DNA from: Desulfobulbaceae bacterium
GTDB lineage: Bacteria > Desulfobacterota > Desulfobulbia > Desulfobulbales > Desulfocapsaceae
Assembly (NCBI GenBank): GCA_024640625.1
Contig: JAHEER010000002.1
Span: 55,987-119,986 of the forward strand
Reading direction: 5' to 3'
Length of the DNA: 64,000 nucleotides
In this document: positions 29,364 to 42,232 of the stretch, piece by piece
Layout of the letters: the number at the start of each line of letters is the position of its first letter
How positions within the stretch are numbered: position 1 is the first letter of the stretch
Program-made: the position numbers and the translations under genes
Notes under the pieces: generated by a model
The model's input: the letters and a program-made list of their open reading frames with translations, nothing else
Databases searched by the model: none
Told to the model about the DNA's origin: nothing

Positions 29364-29648
29364 ATGGAATTTTCTGAGAAGACGATCAAGATCATCATCG
29401 ATGAAGAGAAGTGTGAAGGCTGCGAGACCCACGCCTGTGTTGAGGCGTGCAAGACATACGCCCGCGGCATCCTGGTCCTTAAAGATGGCAAACCGGCCGT
29501 AGATGGGACCCCGGACGAAATTGAAAGAAAGGGCACCGAGTGCCTGGCCTGCGAATACGCCTGCTGGTTCAGGGGCAATTCGGCGATTACCATCGAGGCC
29601 CCCATCGAGGGATTGGATGCCTACAGAAAAAAACATGGTACTGACTAA
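29364..29648 (+). CDS. Small Fe-S (ferredoxin-like) protein between ligase subunits
   Basis: 94 residues from the ATG at 29364, which has AGGGAG six bases upstream; the ATG at 29358 is too close to it. Seven cysteines lie in two clusters, C-x2-C-x4-C-x3-C (CEGCETHACVEAC, residues 17-29) and C-x2-C-x3-C (CLACEYACWF). The spacing is unlike standard 2[4Fe-4S] ferredoxins and nearer to FixX-type or unusual single-cluster proteins. It is encoded 12 bp after one ligase subunit and 12 bp before the other, so it is surely co-expressed. A redox partner for glycolate dehydrogenase or pyruvate oxidoreductase is possible; a direct role in the ligase is unlikely on known chemistry. Confidence 0.75.
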   Translation: MEFSEKTIKIIIDEEKCEGCETHACVEACKTYARGILVLKDGKPAVDGTPDEIERKGTECLACEYACWFRGNSAITIEAPIEGLDAYRKKHGTD

Positions 29649-29660
29649 GCAGGGGGAGAC

Positions 29661-30557
29661 ATGTCAATTATATTGGATGAAAACAGCACAGTGATTGTTC
29701 AGGGTATGACCGGAAGGGAAGGCTCCCTGCGTACCAAATACATGCAGGATTACGGCACCAAGGTCGTAGCCGGGGTTACCCCGGGCAAAGGCGGGACCGA
29801 AGTACACGGCATCCCGGTCTATAATACGGTTAAGGAGGCCATCAGGGCCCAGGGGCACATCGATGCGGCAGTCACCTTTGTCCCCGGCCCCCTGCTGCGT
29901 GGTGCCGTCTATGAAGCAATCGACGCCGGCATTAAGTTTGTCTGTTCGCCGGTCGAGCGCATCCCGGTCCATGACGTCATCGACATGGTGACCTATGCCC
30001 GTAAACACGAGGTGAAACTGCTCGGTCCGGGCAGCCTCGGGATGATCAGCCCGGGCAAGGCGGTGGTCGGCTGGCTCGGCGGCAGCGTCGACTGGGCCAA
30101 CACGCTTTTCGATCCGGGCCCTATCGGGGTCATCTCCCGTTCCGGGGGTCAGTCTGGTACGGTGCCCTGGGCCCTGAAAGTGGCAGGTCTGGGCATTTCC
30201 ACCGCGCTGCACATCGGTACTGAGCCGGTGCTCGGCTTGACCATGGCAGACGTGTTGAAAAATTTCGAGGAAGACGAGCAGACCAAGGCGGTGGCCGTTT
30301 TCGGTGAAATCGGCGGAACCCTCGAGGAAGAGGCCGCCGAGGCCGTCGCCAACGGTGAGTTCACCAAACCGCTCGTGGTCTTTATCGCCGGTGCCTGGGC
30401 ACCGGAGGGAATGCGTTTTTCCCATGCCAGCAGTATTGTCGAAAAAGGCCGCGGCACGGCCCAGGGGAAAATGAAAGCGTTGACCGAAGCAGGAGCCTAC
30501 GTAGTCGACAGTCCAGAAGAAATTGCACCAAAAATCAAGGAACTAATTGCAGTATAA
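29661..30557 (+). CDS. Malate/succinate-CoA ligase alpha subunit
   Basis: 298 residues. The CoA-binding Rossmann domain (VIVQGMTGREGSLRTKYMQDYGTKVVAGVTPGKGG in sequence) and the ligase domain with the active-site histidine in FSHASSIVEKGRGTAQGK are present; in SucD this His is phosphorylated and normally reads GHAGA. GVISRSGGQSGTVPW is the power-helix region. It pairs with the beta subunit 300 bp upstream. The altered active-site context (SHAS for GHAG) and the neighbouring lyase suit a malyl-CoA (MtkB-like) enzyme. The reaction can run towards ATP: malyl-CoA + ADP + Pi to malate + CoA + ATP. Confidence 0.85.
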   Translation: MSIILDENSTVIVQGMTGREGSLRTKYMQDYGTKVVAGVTPGKGGTEVHGIPVYNTVKEAIRAQGHIDAAVTFVPGPLLRGAVYEAIDAGIKFVCSPVERIPVHDVIDMVTYARKHEVKLLGPGSLGMISPGKAVVGWLGGSVDWANTLFDPGPIGVISRSGGQSGTVPWALKVAGLGISTALHIGTEPVLGLTMADVLKNFEEDEQTKAVAVFGEIGGTLEEEAAEAVANGEFTKPLVVFIAGAWAPEGMRFSHASSIVEKGRGTAQGKMKALTEAGAYVVDSPEEIAPKIKELIAV

Positions 30558-30581
30558 CCGACAGAAAAAGGAGGAAGTGCC

Positions 30582-31481
30582 ATGCCTGTAATGAGATCAG
30601 TTTTTTATGTGCCGAGCAACAACGACAAAATGGTCGCCAAAGCACCCACCATCGCCGCCGATGTCCTGACCCTGGATCTTGAGGATTCAGTACCCCCGGC
30701 GGAAAAGGCCAAGGGCCGGGAGATGATCCAGAAGTATCTGAAGAGTGAGCGGGCCAACCAGCATGCACCTTATCTTTACGTGCGGATCAACAACTGGGAA
30801 ACCGAGATGACCAACGATGACCTGGAGGCCATTGTGCATCCGGGGCTGGATGGCGTCTGCCTGGCTAAATGCGGTGAAGCTGCAAATGTGCGGCGACTCG
30901 ATTGGAAACTCGAGGAACTCGAGCAACGCCGGGGTATGGAAGTGGGCAGTGTGGCCATTCAGCTGCTCATTGAAACGGCCAAGGGCTGCATCAACGCCTA
31001 TCCCGCGGCCACCGCCAGTCCGCGTGTCAACTCGCTGATTTTCGGTGCGGTCGACTACACCAAGGACATGCGCGTGGAATTGACCTCCGAAGGCGTGGAG
31101 CAGATGTATGCCCGCTATCATACCGCCGTGGCCGCCCGGGCTGCCGGTTGTGTGGCCATCGACTGTCCGTTCGTGGCGTTCAAGGACACTGAGGCCTTTG
31201 ACAAATCCACCAAGGAAGGCCGCCAGATGGGTTACGAGGGACGTATGCTGATCCATCCCAGCCAGATTGAACCTTCCCATGTGATCTATACTCCGTCTGC
31301 GGAGAGCGTGGAGTGGGCCGAAGGCGTCAAGAAGGTGTTCGAGGAGGAAGGAATCGCCAAAGGTACTGCAGCGGTTACCTACCTTGGCAAGATGGTTGAT
31401 ACGCCGGTCTATGAGAATGCGCTGCAGATTCTGCGCACCATAGAAGAGATCAAAGCGGCGGAGGCCAAGGCGGCAAAATAA
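30582..31481 (+). CDS. HpcH/HpaI-CitE family lyase, probable malyl-CoA lyase
   Basis: 299 residues after a GGAGGAAG box. N-terminal MRSVFYVPSNNDKM, then LTLDLEDSVPPAEK with metal-binding acidic residues, YVRINNWETE, the CoA-site LLIETAKG, FGAVDYTKDM and YEGRMLIHPSQIE, all typical of CitE/Mcl enzymes. These catalyse reversible Claisen cleavage of malyl-CoA to acetyl-CoA and glyoxylate, or citramalyl-CoA to acetyl-CoA and pyruvate. No citrate-lyase alpha or gamma gene is present, and the operon has malate-CoA-ligase-like subunits, so malyl-CoA is the best guess. Working as a synthase it would condense glyoxylate from glycolate dehydrogenase with acetyl-CoA. Confidence 0.85.
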   Translation: MPVMRSVFYVPSNNDKMVAKAPTIAADVLTLDLEDSVPPAEKAKGREMIQKYLKSERANQHAPYLYVRINNWETEMTNDDLEAIVHPGLDGVCLAKCGEAANVRRLDWKLEELEQRRGMEVGSVAIQLLIETAKGCINAYPAATASPRVNSLIFGAVDYTKDMRVELTSEGVEQMYARYHTAVAARAAGCVAIDCPFVAFKDTEAFDKSTKEGRQMGYEGRMLIHPSQIEPSHVIYTPSAESVEWAEGVKKVFEEEGIAKGTAAVTYLGKMVDTPVYENALQILRTIEEIKAAEAKAAK

Positions 31482-31552
31482 GGCTGCCCCTGGCCCTAAA
31501 GATAGGGAGCGGCCGCAGACGGTCGTTCCCTGCATGTTGACGAGGATTAATC

Positions 31553-31843
31553 ATGCTGCTTGCACAATTGTCAGTCTATCCCATCGGGACCGGCGTGAGC
31601 CTTGGAAGATACGTCAAAAAAGGCGTCAGAATTATTGAAGAATCAGGCTATACTTATCAGGTCGGGGGGATGTCTACCTCCGTCGAGGTGCCGGATTTGC
31701 AGCAGTTGTTTGATTTGATTGAAAAAATTCGTCAGGCCCAGATTGATGAAGGGGCTGAACGGATTATCATCGAAGTTAAAGTCGATGATCGCAGGGACAA
31801 GGATGCAACGTTACAAAAAAAGATTGACTCGGTAACATCCTAG
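31553..31843 (+). CDS. MTH1187/DUF77-family thiamine-binding protein
   Basis: 96 residues, the standard length. The pattern LLAQLSVYPIGTGVSLGRYVKKGVRII and YQVGGMSTSVEV belongs to the MTH1187 (YkoF-like) family; structures of members bind thiamine or related ligands as tetramers. A GAGG box is placed before the ATG. In an operon whose pyruvate:ferredoxin oxidoreductase uses thiamine diphosphate, a thiamine-linked role makes sense, but the family's cell function is not settled. Confidence 0.8.
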   Translation: MLLAQLSVYPIGTGVSLGRYVKKGVRIIEESGYTYQVGGMSTSVEVPDLQQLFDLIEKIRQAQIDEGAERIIIEVKVDDRRDKDATLQKKIDSVTS

Positions 31844-31891
31844 GCTGAATTTAGGAATCTCAGTGCGACGACTCGGCAGCCCCATTCAGGG

Positions 31892-32593
31892 ATGAAAATA
31901 CAGGCTGACGCGAACAGGGGGGGGCGACTCTTTGATGAATGGCCGGAGCGCTACGACCAATGGTTCGAAACACCCATCGGCCAGCTTGTCCGAGAATATG
32001 AAACGGAACTGCTGCATGAGTTGCTTGACCCACGCCCCGGTGATTTTCTTCTCGATGTCGGCTGCGGTACAGGCATATTCACCGGTTCGATTTTATCTTC
32101 CGGCGCCGAAGTCGTCGGGCTGGACATCTCGATTCCCATGGTTGCCAGGGCGCAAAGCCGTTACCACCACGAGCGGTTTATACCCCTGGCCGGCGACATG
32201 TTAACACTGCCCTTTGCCAGCGGGTCGTTTGACAAGGTATACTCGATGACGGCGCTGGAATTCGTCGTCAACGCCCAGGCGGCAATTGCTGAGCTGGAGC
32301 GGGTGACAAGAGCCGGGGGGGTGATCTTCATGTCCACTCTGAACAGGCTCAGTCCCTGGGCCGAGAGACGCCTGAAGGCTGGAGACGAGGGACACGAGCT
32401 TTTCCAGTCCATGGTATTCAGATCGCCCGCCGAGATCAAAAGACTGATTCCTCCGGGGGCGAAGCTGAAGACGGCCATACATTTCCAGAAAAACGAAGAT
32501 CCTGTCCGGGCCCGGCAGATAGAGGCACGTTCTCAGGCAGAGAACTCTGAGACCGGTGCATTCCTGGCCGTTTCCTGGACGAAAAGTCATTAA
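31892..32593 (+). CDS. Class I SAM-dependent methyltransferase
   Basis: 233 residues. Motif I is LLDVGCGTGIFTG, the SAM ribose/adenine regions follow in GAEVVGLDIS and LAGDMLTLPF, and a motif-IV-like FDKVYSMTALEFV. This is a UbiE/COQ5-like Methyltransf_11 domain. It belongs to the operon by strand and 49-bp spacing. The substrate is unknown; it might be unrelated to the pathway. The C-terminal 60 residues are helical and not typical of any subfamily I recall. Confidence 0.8.
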   Translation: MKIQADANRGGRLFDEWPERYDQWFETPIGQLVREYETELLHELLDPRPGDFLLDVGCGTGIFTGSILSSGAEVVGLDISIPMVARAQSRYHHERFIPLAGDMLTLPFASGSFDKVYSMTALEFVVNAQAAIAELERVTRAGGVIFMSTLNRLSPWAERRLKAGDEGHELFQSMVFRSPAEIKRLIPPGAKLKTAIHFQKNEDPVRARQIEARSQAENSETGAFLAVSWTKSH

Positions 32594-32642
32594 TGAACGA
32601 CACATCAAAGTACCCACACCCAAAGGTCCGAGGAGGAACTAA

Positions 32643-35225
32643 ATGATTACCGAAAGCTTCGTGAAGAAGATGGAGGAAATTGTCGGCAAGGAATACGTGC
32701 GGTCTTCCGCTGCCGATCTGGAACTGTATTCCTACGATGCGTCCCTGGTAGGCGGCAAGCCAGGGTTGGTAGTTTTTCCCGGATCGACGGAAGAGGTTTC
32801 AAAGGTTATGAGAGCAGCTCACCAGGAGGGGATTCCCAATGTCGGACGAGGCTTCGCCACTAACCTCTCCGGCGGCACCATCATCAGATTCGAAGGGCTG
32901 GTAATCGTTCTCTCCCGTTTCAATCAGATTCTCGAAATTCATCCGGAGAGCAAGTATGCCGTGGTGCAGACCGGGGTTACCAATCTCGAACTGCAGGAAG
33001 CGGTCGCCCCCCTGGGCATGTTTTACGCCCCGGACCCGGCCAGCCAAAAGGTGGCGACGCTCGGCGGAAATATCGGTGAGAATTCAGGCGGGCCCCGCTG
33101 CCTCAAGTACGGGGTCACCTCCAACCATATCCTGGGGATGAAAACGGTGTTGGCCGACGGCGAGATTGTTGACATAGCCGGTCCCGCACTGGACCCCCCG
33201 GGGTACGACGTGCGCGGTTTGCTGGTGGGCAGCGAGGGCTGTCTGGGGGTGGCCACTGAAATCATCGTCCGGATCATCCCCAAGACCGAGTCGGTTATCA
33301 CCATGCTGGCCATCTACGACGATGTCTCCAATGCGGCCACCTCGGTTGCCGAAATCATGCGGGCCGGCATTGTACCGTTGACCCTCGAGATGATGGACAA
33401 CACCATCATTCAGGCGGTGGAGAAAGGCGGACCCTGCGGCTACCCGATCGACGCGGCCGCGGTGCTGATCATCGAGGTCGAGGGTATCAGCACCGGTCTG
33501 AAGGAACAGGCCGAGCAGGTGGATAAGATCTGTATGGAAGCCGGCTGCCGCGAAGTGCGAACGGCCAAGAATCAAGACGAGAGGGAGCTGCTTTGGAAAG
33601 GTCGTAAAGGCGCCTTCGGGGCGATCTGCAACCTGTCACCCAATTACCTGGTTAACGACGGCTGCGTGCTGCGCAGCGATCTGCCGGAAGTGCTCAAGCG
33701 AGTCAAAGAGATTTCCGATCAGTACGGTTGTCCGGTGGGTAATGTTTTCCACGCCGGCGACGGTAATCTTCACCCCCTGCTCATGTTCGATTCAAGAAAC
33801 GAAAAAGAGTTGGAACAGGTGCATAAGGCTGGTTGGGACATCATGAAGATCTGTGCCGAGTTCGGCGGTACGATTTCCGGTGAGCATGGGATCGGCGAAG
33901 AGAAGCGCGAAGCCATGAAAATGGTCTTTTCCGGGCATGATCTCAATACCCAGCAGAGCGTGAAAAGCGCCTTTGATCCCAAGAATCTGCTCAACCCGAC
34001 CAAGATTATCCCATTGCCTCCTGAAGGTTCCGACAAACTTCCCGACAGCCCGCCTACAGTGCTCAAGCGTTTGGGCGGTGCCCAGGCCGAAGGTGTCGTC
34101 GAGGCCATGGAGGCGGTCAGGGCTGCGGTGGCCGAAAATAAATCGATCAGGATCGCAGGCAAAGGAACGTTCAATGGCTTGGGTAATCAGCTCACCAAGG
34201 AGAGCGTGGTGATCGACAGCCTTAAAATGACCGATTTCATTGAGTACGATCAGGACAATCAGTTCATTACCGTCGGTTCCGGTGTTACCCTCTCTGCTCT
34301 GCAGGACAAACTCGGTCAACAAAATCAGTGGCTGCCCATAAGGCCGCCTTTCGGGACCACGGAAACCACAATCGGTGCGCTTGTCGCCACCGCCGAAGTG
34401 GGACCTGAACGGTTGGCCTATGGAGCTCCTCGGGATATGCTTCTCGGTCTGCAATACATCGACAGCAGCGGCAGCATGGTCTCCGCCGGGGGCAAGGTCG
34501 TCAAAAACGTGGCGGGTTACGACATGACCAGGTTGCTGACCGGATCCATGGGAACCCTGGGATTCATTACCGAGGCAACCTGGAGAATAAGTACTCGGCC
34601 CGAAACCAGCAAAAAGCTCACTGCCGCCGGCACTATGGATAGCTGCTTCGAGGCGGCAATGAAGATCGTCAACTCCAACCTGCTGGCCGCTCTGGTGACC
34701 ATTGTTCCGGAAGCCGGCCAGGCAACCCTGCAGGTGGGCTTCGAAGGGTTGGAACTGGTGGTTGACTCTCAGGTGGAACGCTGCACCGAGGTGATGAGCG
34801 GCAGCGGCCTGAATGTGGTCGGGGCGGAACCTTACCCGCTGGTTGAAGGCTTCCTGGCACCGGCGTTCGGTTCGATATGGGAGGCTCCGTTTGTGCTGCA
34901 GGCCGATGTCGTTATCAAGCATGGGGCCGAGTTTGCCACCCAGCTGTCCCAGGCTGCCGCGCCCACCGGGATGGTGCTCGATGTTGCCGGAGGCAGAATT
35001 TATGCCGGTTTTGACGCACTTACCGGCAGCCAGTGGTCAGCCATAGACGGCCTGACAAGTAAATACAAAGGACACTGCAAGCTGCTCAAAGCTCCCGAAG
35101 AATTTGCCAAAGAACATGATCTGTTCGGGGCTTCACGGCCGGATTGGCGGCTCAGTCATCTGATTAAGAACGCCCTCGATCCCGATACTGTGTTTGCGCC
35201 TGGAGCGCTGCCGGGCCGGGTATGA
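32643..35225 (+). CDS. Glycolate dehydrogenase GlcD-GlcE fusion protein
   Basis: 860 residues after GGAGGAACTAA. Residues 1 to about 465 are GlcD-like: a PCMH FAD domain (GLVVFPGSTEEVSKVM, NIGENSGGPRCLKYGVT) and FAD-oxidase C-terminal domain (GNVFHAGDGNLHPLLMFD, SGEHGIGEEK). From about residue 480 a second PCMH domain begins (SIRIAGKGTFNGLGNQL, GSGVTLSALQDKLGQ, VKNVAGYDMTRLLTGSMGTLG), which is GlcE. In E. coli these are separate GlcD and GlcE subunits, so this is a fusion. With the CCG-domain GlcF encoded 57 bp downstream it should oxidise glycolate to glyoxylate (or D-lactate-like 2-hydroxyacids). FAD binds in each half or only in the first; this cannot be settled by eye. Confidence 0.9.
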   Translation: MITESFVKKMEEIVGKEYVRSSAADLELYSYDASLVGGKPGLVVFPGSTEEVSKVMRAAHQEGIPNVGRGFATNLSGGTIIRFEGLVIVLSRFNQILEIHPESKYAVVQTGVTNLELQEAVAPLGMFYAPDPASQKVATLGGNIGENSGGPRCLKYGVTSNHILGMKTVLADGEIVDIAGPALDPPGYDVRGLLVGSEGCLGVATEIIVRIIPKTESVITMLAIYDDVSNAATSVAEIMRAGIVPLTLEMMDNTIIQAVEKGGPCGYPIDAAAVLIIEVEGISTGLKEQAEQVDKICMEAGCREVRTAKNQDERELLWKGRKGAFGAICNLSPNYLVNDGCVLRSDLPEVLKRVKEISDQYGCPVGNVFHAGDGNLHPLLMFDSRNEKELEQVHKAGWDIMKICAEFGGTISGEHGIGEEKREAMKMVFSGHDLNTQQSVKSAFDPKNLLNPTKIIPLPPEGSDKLPDSPPTVLKRLGGAQAEGVVEAMEAVRAAVAENKSIRIAGKGTFNGLGNQLTKESVVIDSLKMTDFIEYDQDNQFITVGSGVTLSALQDKLGQQNQWLPIRPPFGTTETTIGALVATAEVGPERLAYGAPRDMLLGLQYIDSSGSMVSAGGKVVKNVAGYDMTRLLTGSMGTLGFITEATWRISTRPETSKKLTAAGTMDSCFEAAMKIVNSNLLAALVTIVPEAGQATLQVGFEGLELVVDSQVERCTEVMSGSGLNVVGAEPYPLVEGFLAPAFGSIWEAPFVLQADVVIKHGAEFATQLSQAAAPTGMVLDVAGGRIYAGFDALTGSQWSAIDGLTSKYKGHCKLLKAPEEFAKEHDLFGASRPDWRLSHLIKNALDPDTVFAPGALPGRV

Positions 35226-35282
35226 CAGTGGATGAGGGTACGTTTTCAATATTTTTTTGAAATTTACACTGAGGATTGAACT

Positions 35283-36620
35283 ATGACTGTGTCATCCAAT
35301 TATGATGCCATTGCACAATGTAACAAATGCGGGTTTTGCCATGTCGCCTGCCCGATTTTCAGGGCGACCGGACATGAGTCAGGGGTAGCACGGGGGCGCT
35401 TGGCCCTGCTCCGCGGGATTATCGAAGAGCGCGTCGAGTGGAACGAGGAAATGGAAGACCCGCTGTTCACCTGTCTCGGCTGCGGCGCCTGTACCACCAA
35501 TTGTTTCGGCTCGGTACCGACGGCTGATCTGGTGCTCAATGCCCGGGCTGAATATTTTGAAAAAGTAGGCAAGAAACCGGCCCACCGGCTGCTTTTCGAG
35601 CACCTGCTGCCCTATCCCAAAAGACTGCACCTGGCGGCCAGGACAGCGGCTCTCGGGAAAAACAGCGGGGCTTCCAAACTGGCAAACGCTCTGGGCCTGC
35701 TGCGCATTTTCGGCCGTGACCTGCCCAAGGCGGAAGGTATTGTCGAGAAGTTGCCGATGGTTTCTTTTCGGGGAACTATCAAGCCGGAAACCTATGAGGG
35801 GCAGGGAAGCGATCTGAAGATAGGTTATTTCGTTGGCTGTGGTGTCGATGTGATTCAGGTGGAAGCCGGCAAAGCTACCTTCGAGTCGCTTAAAAAAATC
35901 GGTAAATCAGTGACGGTACTCAATAACTGCTGCTGCGGTCTGCCGCCCTGGAGCTATGGGGATATTGACAATACCATGGTGCTGGCCGAGAAAAACCTGA
36001 AAACCTTCGCCGAAGCCGATGTCGATGTGATTGTCACCGATTGCTCCAGCTGCGCGTCTTTTCTCAAGGAATACAAGAAGGTGTTCAGCGACGATCCCCA
36101 GAAACTCGAGTTGATCGAGCAGACCAGATCGAAAATCAGAGACGTGGTTGAATTTCTCTATACCTCACAGTTCGGTGGTGATGAAGATAAGCAGCAGGAG
36201 GTGATGGACAGCTATCATGATGCCCATGCCGGCACCGAGGCGGTACAGCAGGTGATGCCCAAAGACGGCAAAGCGGTGGTCACCTATCATGATCCCTGTC
36301 ATGCGGTGCGGGGGCAGGGCATCAAATCGGAGAGCAGGGAGATCCTCAAGAGCCTGGCCAACGTGGAATTTCGGGAAATGGCCGAAGCCGACTGGTGCTG
36401 CGGCGGTGCCGGTTCATATGCCCTGACTCACTACGATTTGTCCCAGAAAGTGCTCGATCGCAAAATAGGCAACCTGAAAAAAACAGAGGCTGATATTCTG
36501 GTCACCAGCTGTCCCGCCTGCATGATTCAGCTCGCCTGGGGAATAAGAAAACACGGTCTGAAGACCCGCGTGTTCCATATCTCCGAAATGACCGCTTACA
36601 AGGAGAAAGTTGACGCCTGA
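35283..36620 (+). CDS. GlcF-like Fe-S subunit with CCG domains
   Basis: 445 residues. The N-terminus has two 4Fe-4S motifs, CNKCGFCHVACPIF and CLGCGACTTNCFG. Two cysteine-rich CCG domains follow, one with NNCCCGLPPWSYGD near residue 220 and the second with DWCCGGAGSYALTHYDLS near 375, the ligands for a non-cubane or [4Fe-4S] cluster as in HdrB/GlcF/LldE. It passes electrons from the GlcDE fusion to a membrane or soluble acceptor. The closest relatives are glycolate oxidase iron-sulfur subunits. No membrane helix is visible, so a further partner (possibly the ferredoxin-like protein) may be needed. Confidence 0.9.
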   Translation: MTVSSNYDAIAQCNKCGFCHVACPIFRATGHESGVARGRLALLRGIIEERVEWNEEMEDPLFTCLGCGACTTNCFGSVPTADLVLNARAEYFEKVGKKPAHRLLFEHLLPYPKRLHLAARTAALGKNSGASKLANALGLLRIFGRDLPKAEGIVEKLPMVSFRGTIKPETYEGQGSDLKIGYFVGCGVDVIQVEAGKATFESLKKIGKSVTVLNNCCCGLPPWSYGDIDNTMVLAEKNLKTFAEADVDVIVTDCSSCASFLKEYKKVFSDDPQKLELIEQTRSKIRDVVEFLYTSQFGGDEDKQQEVMDSYHDAHAGTEAVQQVMPKDGKAVVTYHDPCHAVRGQGIKSESREILKSLANVEFREMAEADWCCGGAGSYALTHYDLSQKVLDRKIGNLKKTEADILVTSCPACMIQLAWGIRKHGLKTRVFHISEMTAYKEKVDA

Positions 36621-40661
<4,041 letters not shown>

Positions 40662-40676
40662 GTAGGTCAAACCGGC

Positions 40677-40703
40677 TGGGGTGAAAGGGTTATCCTCTCA
40701 CCC
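40677..40703 (+). promoter_or_regulatory. Hairpin between the pyruvate oxidoreductase and GntR genes
   Basis: GGGGTGA and TCACCCC form a perfect 7-bp stem around a 13-base loop, directly before the regulator's start region. It has no T-run. It makes the GTG at 40681, inside the stem, an unlikely start codon. Confidence 0.4.
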
Positions 40704-40710
40704 CGGCACC

Positions 40711-41439
40711 ATGCAGAAGACTATGGAAGACAACGTATTTCGAGCCATTGAGCAGAGGAAGGTCTCGGCCCAGATTGTCGATCAGGTTAAGAGCCTGATT
40801 GCCAACGGCAGACTCAAGCCGGGTGACGCCCTGCCCCCTGAGCGCGAGCTCATGAAGGTGTTCAATGTCAGCCGTCCGACCTTGAGGGAGGCACTCAATA
40901 CTCTGTCCACCATGGGTTTCGTGCAGATGGCCCAGCGCCGTCGCACCCGGGTAAAATCCCTGGTTCCCAGCAACATTACTGAGCCGCTGCATCATCTTCT
41001 CAAAGACGATATCAAGGTTTCACTGGAGTTAATCGAGGCGCGTACCATTATCGAGACAGGAAACGTGCGACTGGCGGCAAAGCGAGCCACTGAGGCCGAT
41101 ATTGAGCGGTTGGAGAAATGTCTCGAGCAGATGGGGCAGAAGCTCAAAGACAACACCTCTTTTACCGAGGAGGATGCGGCCTTTCACCTGGCCATAGCCG
41201 AGGCGACGCACAACAAGATCCAGACGCACCTGATGTTTTCCATCTACGATCTTCTCAGGGAGAAGGTAGGTCTCTGCTATTACGATGATGAAACCGAGTA
41301 CATGTATCAACAGCACCGTGACATCGTTGAGGCAATCAAGGCGGGGGACGAAGTGCTGTCCCAGAGCAGGATGGAAACTCATTTGAGTTATGTGGAATCG
41401 CTGCTCAACCGGCTGATTGCCGGAGAAACAGCCAGCTGA
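40711..41439 (+). CDS. FadR-type GntR regulator (FCD domain) of the glycolate region
   Basis: 242 residues from the ATG at 40711; ATG at 40723 is also possible and neither has a clear ribosome-binding site. The HTH (about residues 14-75) reads IVDQVKSLIANGRLKPGDALPPERELMKVFNVSRPTLREALNTL in segments, with the FadR-type wing. The FCD domain has DAAFHLAIAEATHN and QQHRDIVEAI histidines. It resembles GlcC/LldR regulators that sense glycolate or lactate. Position 50 bp after the oxidoreductase gene suggests it is co-transcribed and controls the glycolate/malyl-CoA genes. Confidence 0.88.
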   Translation: MQKTMEDNVFRAIEQRKVSAQIVDQVKSLIANGRLKPGDALPPERELMKVFNVSRPTLREALNTLSTMGFVQMAQRRRTRVKSLVPSNITEPLHHLLKDDIKVSLELIEARTIIETGNVRLAAKRATEADIERLEKCLEQMGQKLKDNTSFTEEDAAFHLAIAEATHNKIQTHLMFSIYDLLREKVGLCYYDDETEYMYQQHRDIVEAIKAGDEVLSQSRMETHLSYVESLLNRLIAGETAS

Positions 41440-41467
41440 CAAAGCTCACCCTAGGCGTGGAGAGATA

Positions 41468-42232
41468 TCAGTTAGAAATTATCGTTTCCGCCTTCACGGC
41501 GGGTCCCTCCGCCAGCGACTCGTCCGGGGCGTCGGGTTGTCCCGTGCCAGTTTCTTTCACCTCCGTTTCCTGCACCACCGTCTCATCGCTGAAATGCGGT
41601 TCGCCGATGTAATTCCAGTGCCAGGCCTCCCAGGGCATGCGGAAGCGGTTGTTCCTGGCATAGGTTTCCTCGAAACCGAAGCGCTGACCATTTTCCTGCA
41701 GCCACCGGTACTGCTCAGTTTCCGCGAACTCCCAATTGCTCGGGTAAAAATCCATCGCCGTACCCAGCATATGCTGTGAGTACCCGGGAGGCGCCACATA
41801 GCGGATGATGTCATCGAAGGTTCTACCCTGCTTGAGCATACGAACGAATATGCGGGTCTGGTAGTGGATCGACCGATAGGCGGATTCGACTTTCAGATCG
41901 ATTCCGTCGAGGTGAGCCTGGTCGAGCATCCGCACCAGGGAAGGATAAGCTTCCGCCAGGATGTAGATCTCACTTTCCTGATAGGTGTATTTTTTGGGAA
42001 TCGGCAGGAGTTCATCAAAATTCCGGTAAAGAGGAAACTGCCGGTTGCCGGCCCAGGGCTCCGGGACCTGGTAGCTCTCGTTGTCGATAGTCACCGTTTC
42101 GATCACGTTGTCATACTTGATCGGCAGGGCCACCGGAGAAATGGAAAGCGGCTCTCCGAGCTGGTCGGAGGCGATTACGATTTGAGCGGTAGCTATGATA
42201 GCCGAGAGGAGGAGAAAAACGATATACTGCAT
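41468..42232 (-). CDS. D-alanyl-D-alanine carboxypeptidase, M15/VanY-like
   Basis: 254 residues from the ATG at 42232, chosen because it gives a signal peptide (MQYIVFLLLSAIIATAQIVIA). Zinc-site motifs of the M15B family are intact: GYSQHMLGTAMDFYP (SxHxxGxAxD) and the second ligand in WEAWHWNY. It trims the peptide stems of peptidoglycan in the periplasm. A C-terminal acidic tail (ETVVQETEVKETG) is unusual. It is divergent from the serine-hydrolase gene at 42481 and convergent with the GntR gene. Confidence 0.88.
   Translation of the reverse strand: MQYIVFLLLSAIIATAQIVIASDQLGEPLSISPVALPIKYDNVIETVTIDNESYQVPEPWAGNRQFPLYRNFDELLPIPKKYTYQESEIYILAEAYPSLVRMLDQAHLDGIDLKVESAYRSIHYQTRIFVRMLKQGRTFDDIIRYVAPPGYSQHMLGTAMDFYPSNWEFAETEQYRWLQENGQRFGFEETYARNNRFRMPWEAWHWNYIGEPHFSDETVVQETEVKETGTGQPDAPDESLAEGPAVKAETIISN

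Noticed and set aside
30582..31481. Reading this gene as the citrate lyase beta subunit (CitE).
   Set aside because: No CitD or CitF gene and no citrate lyase accessory genes are near; the malate-CoA-ligase-like pair fits a malyl-CoA lyase better.
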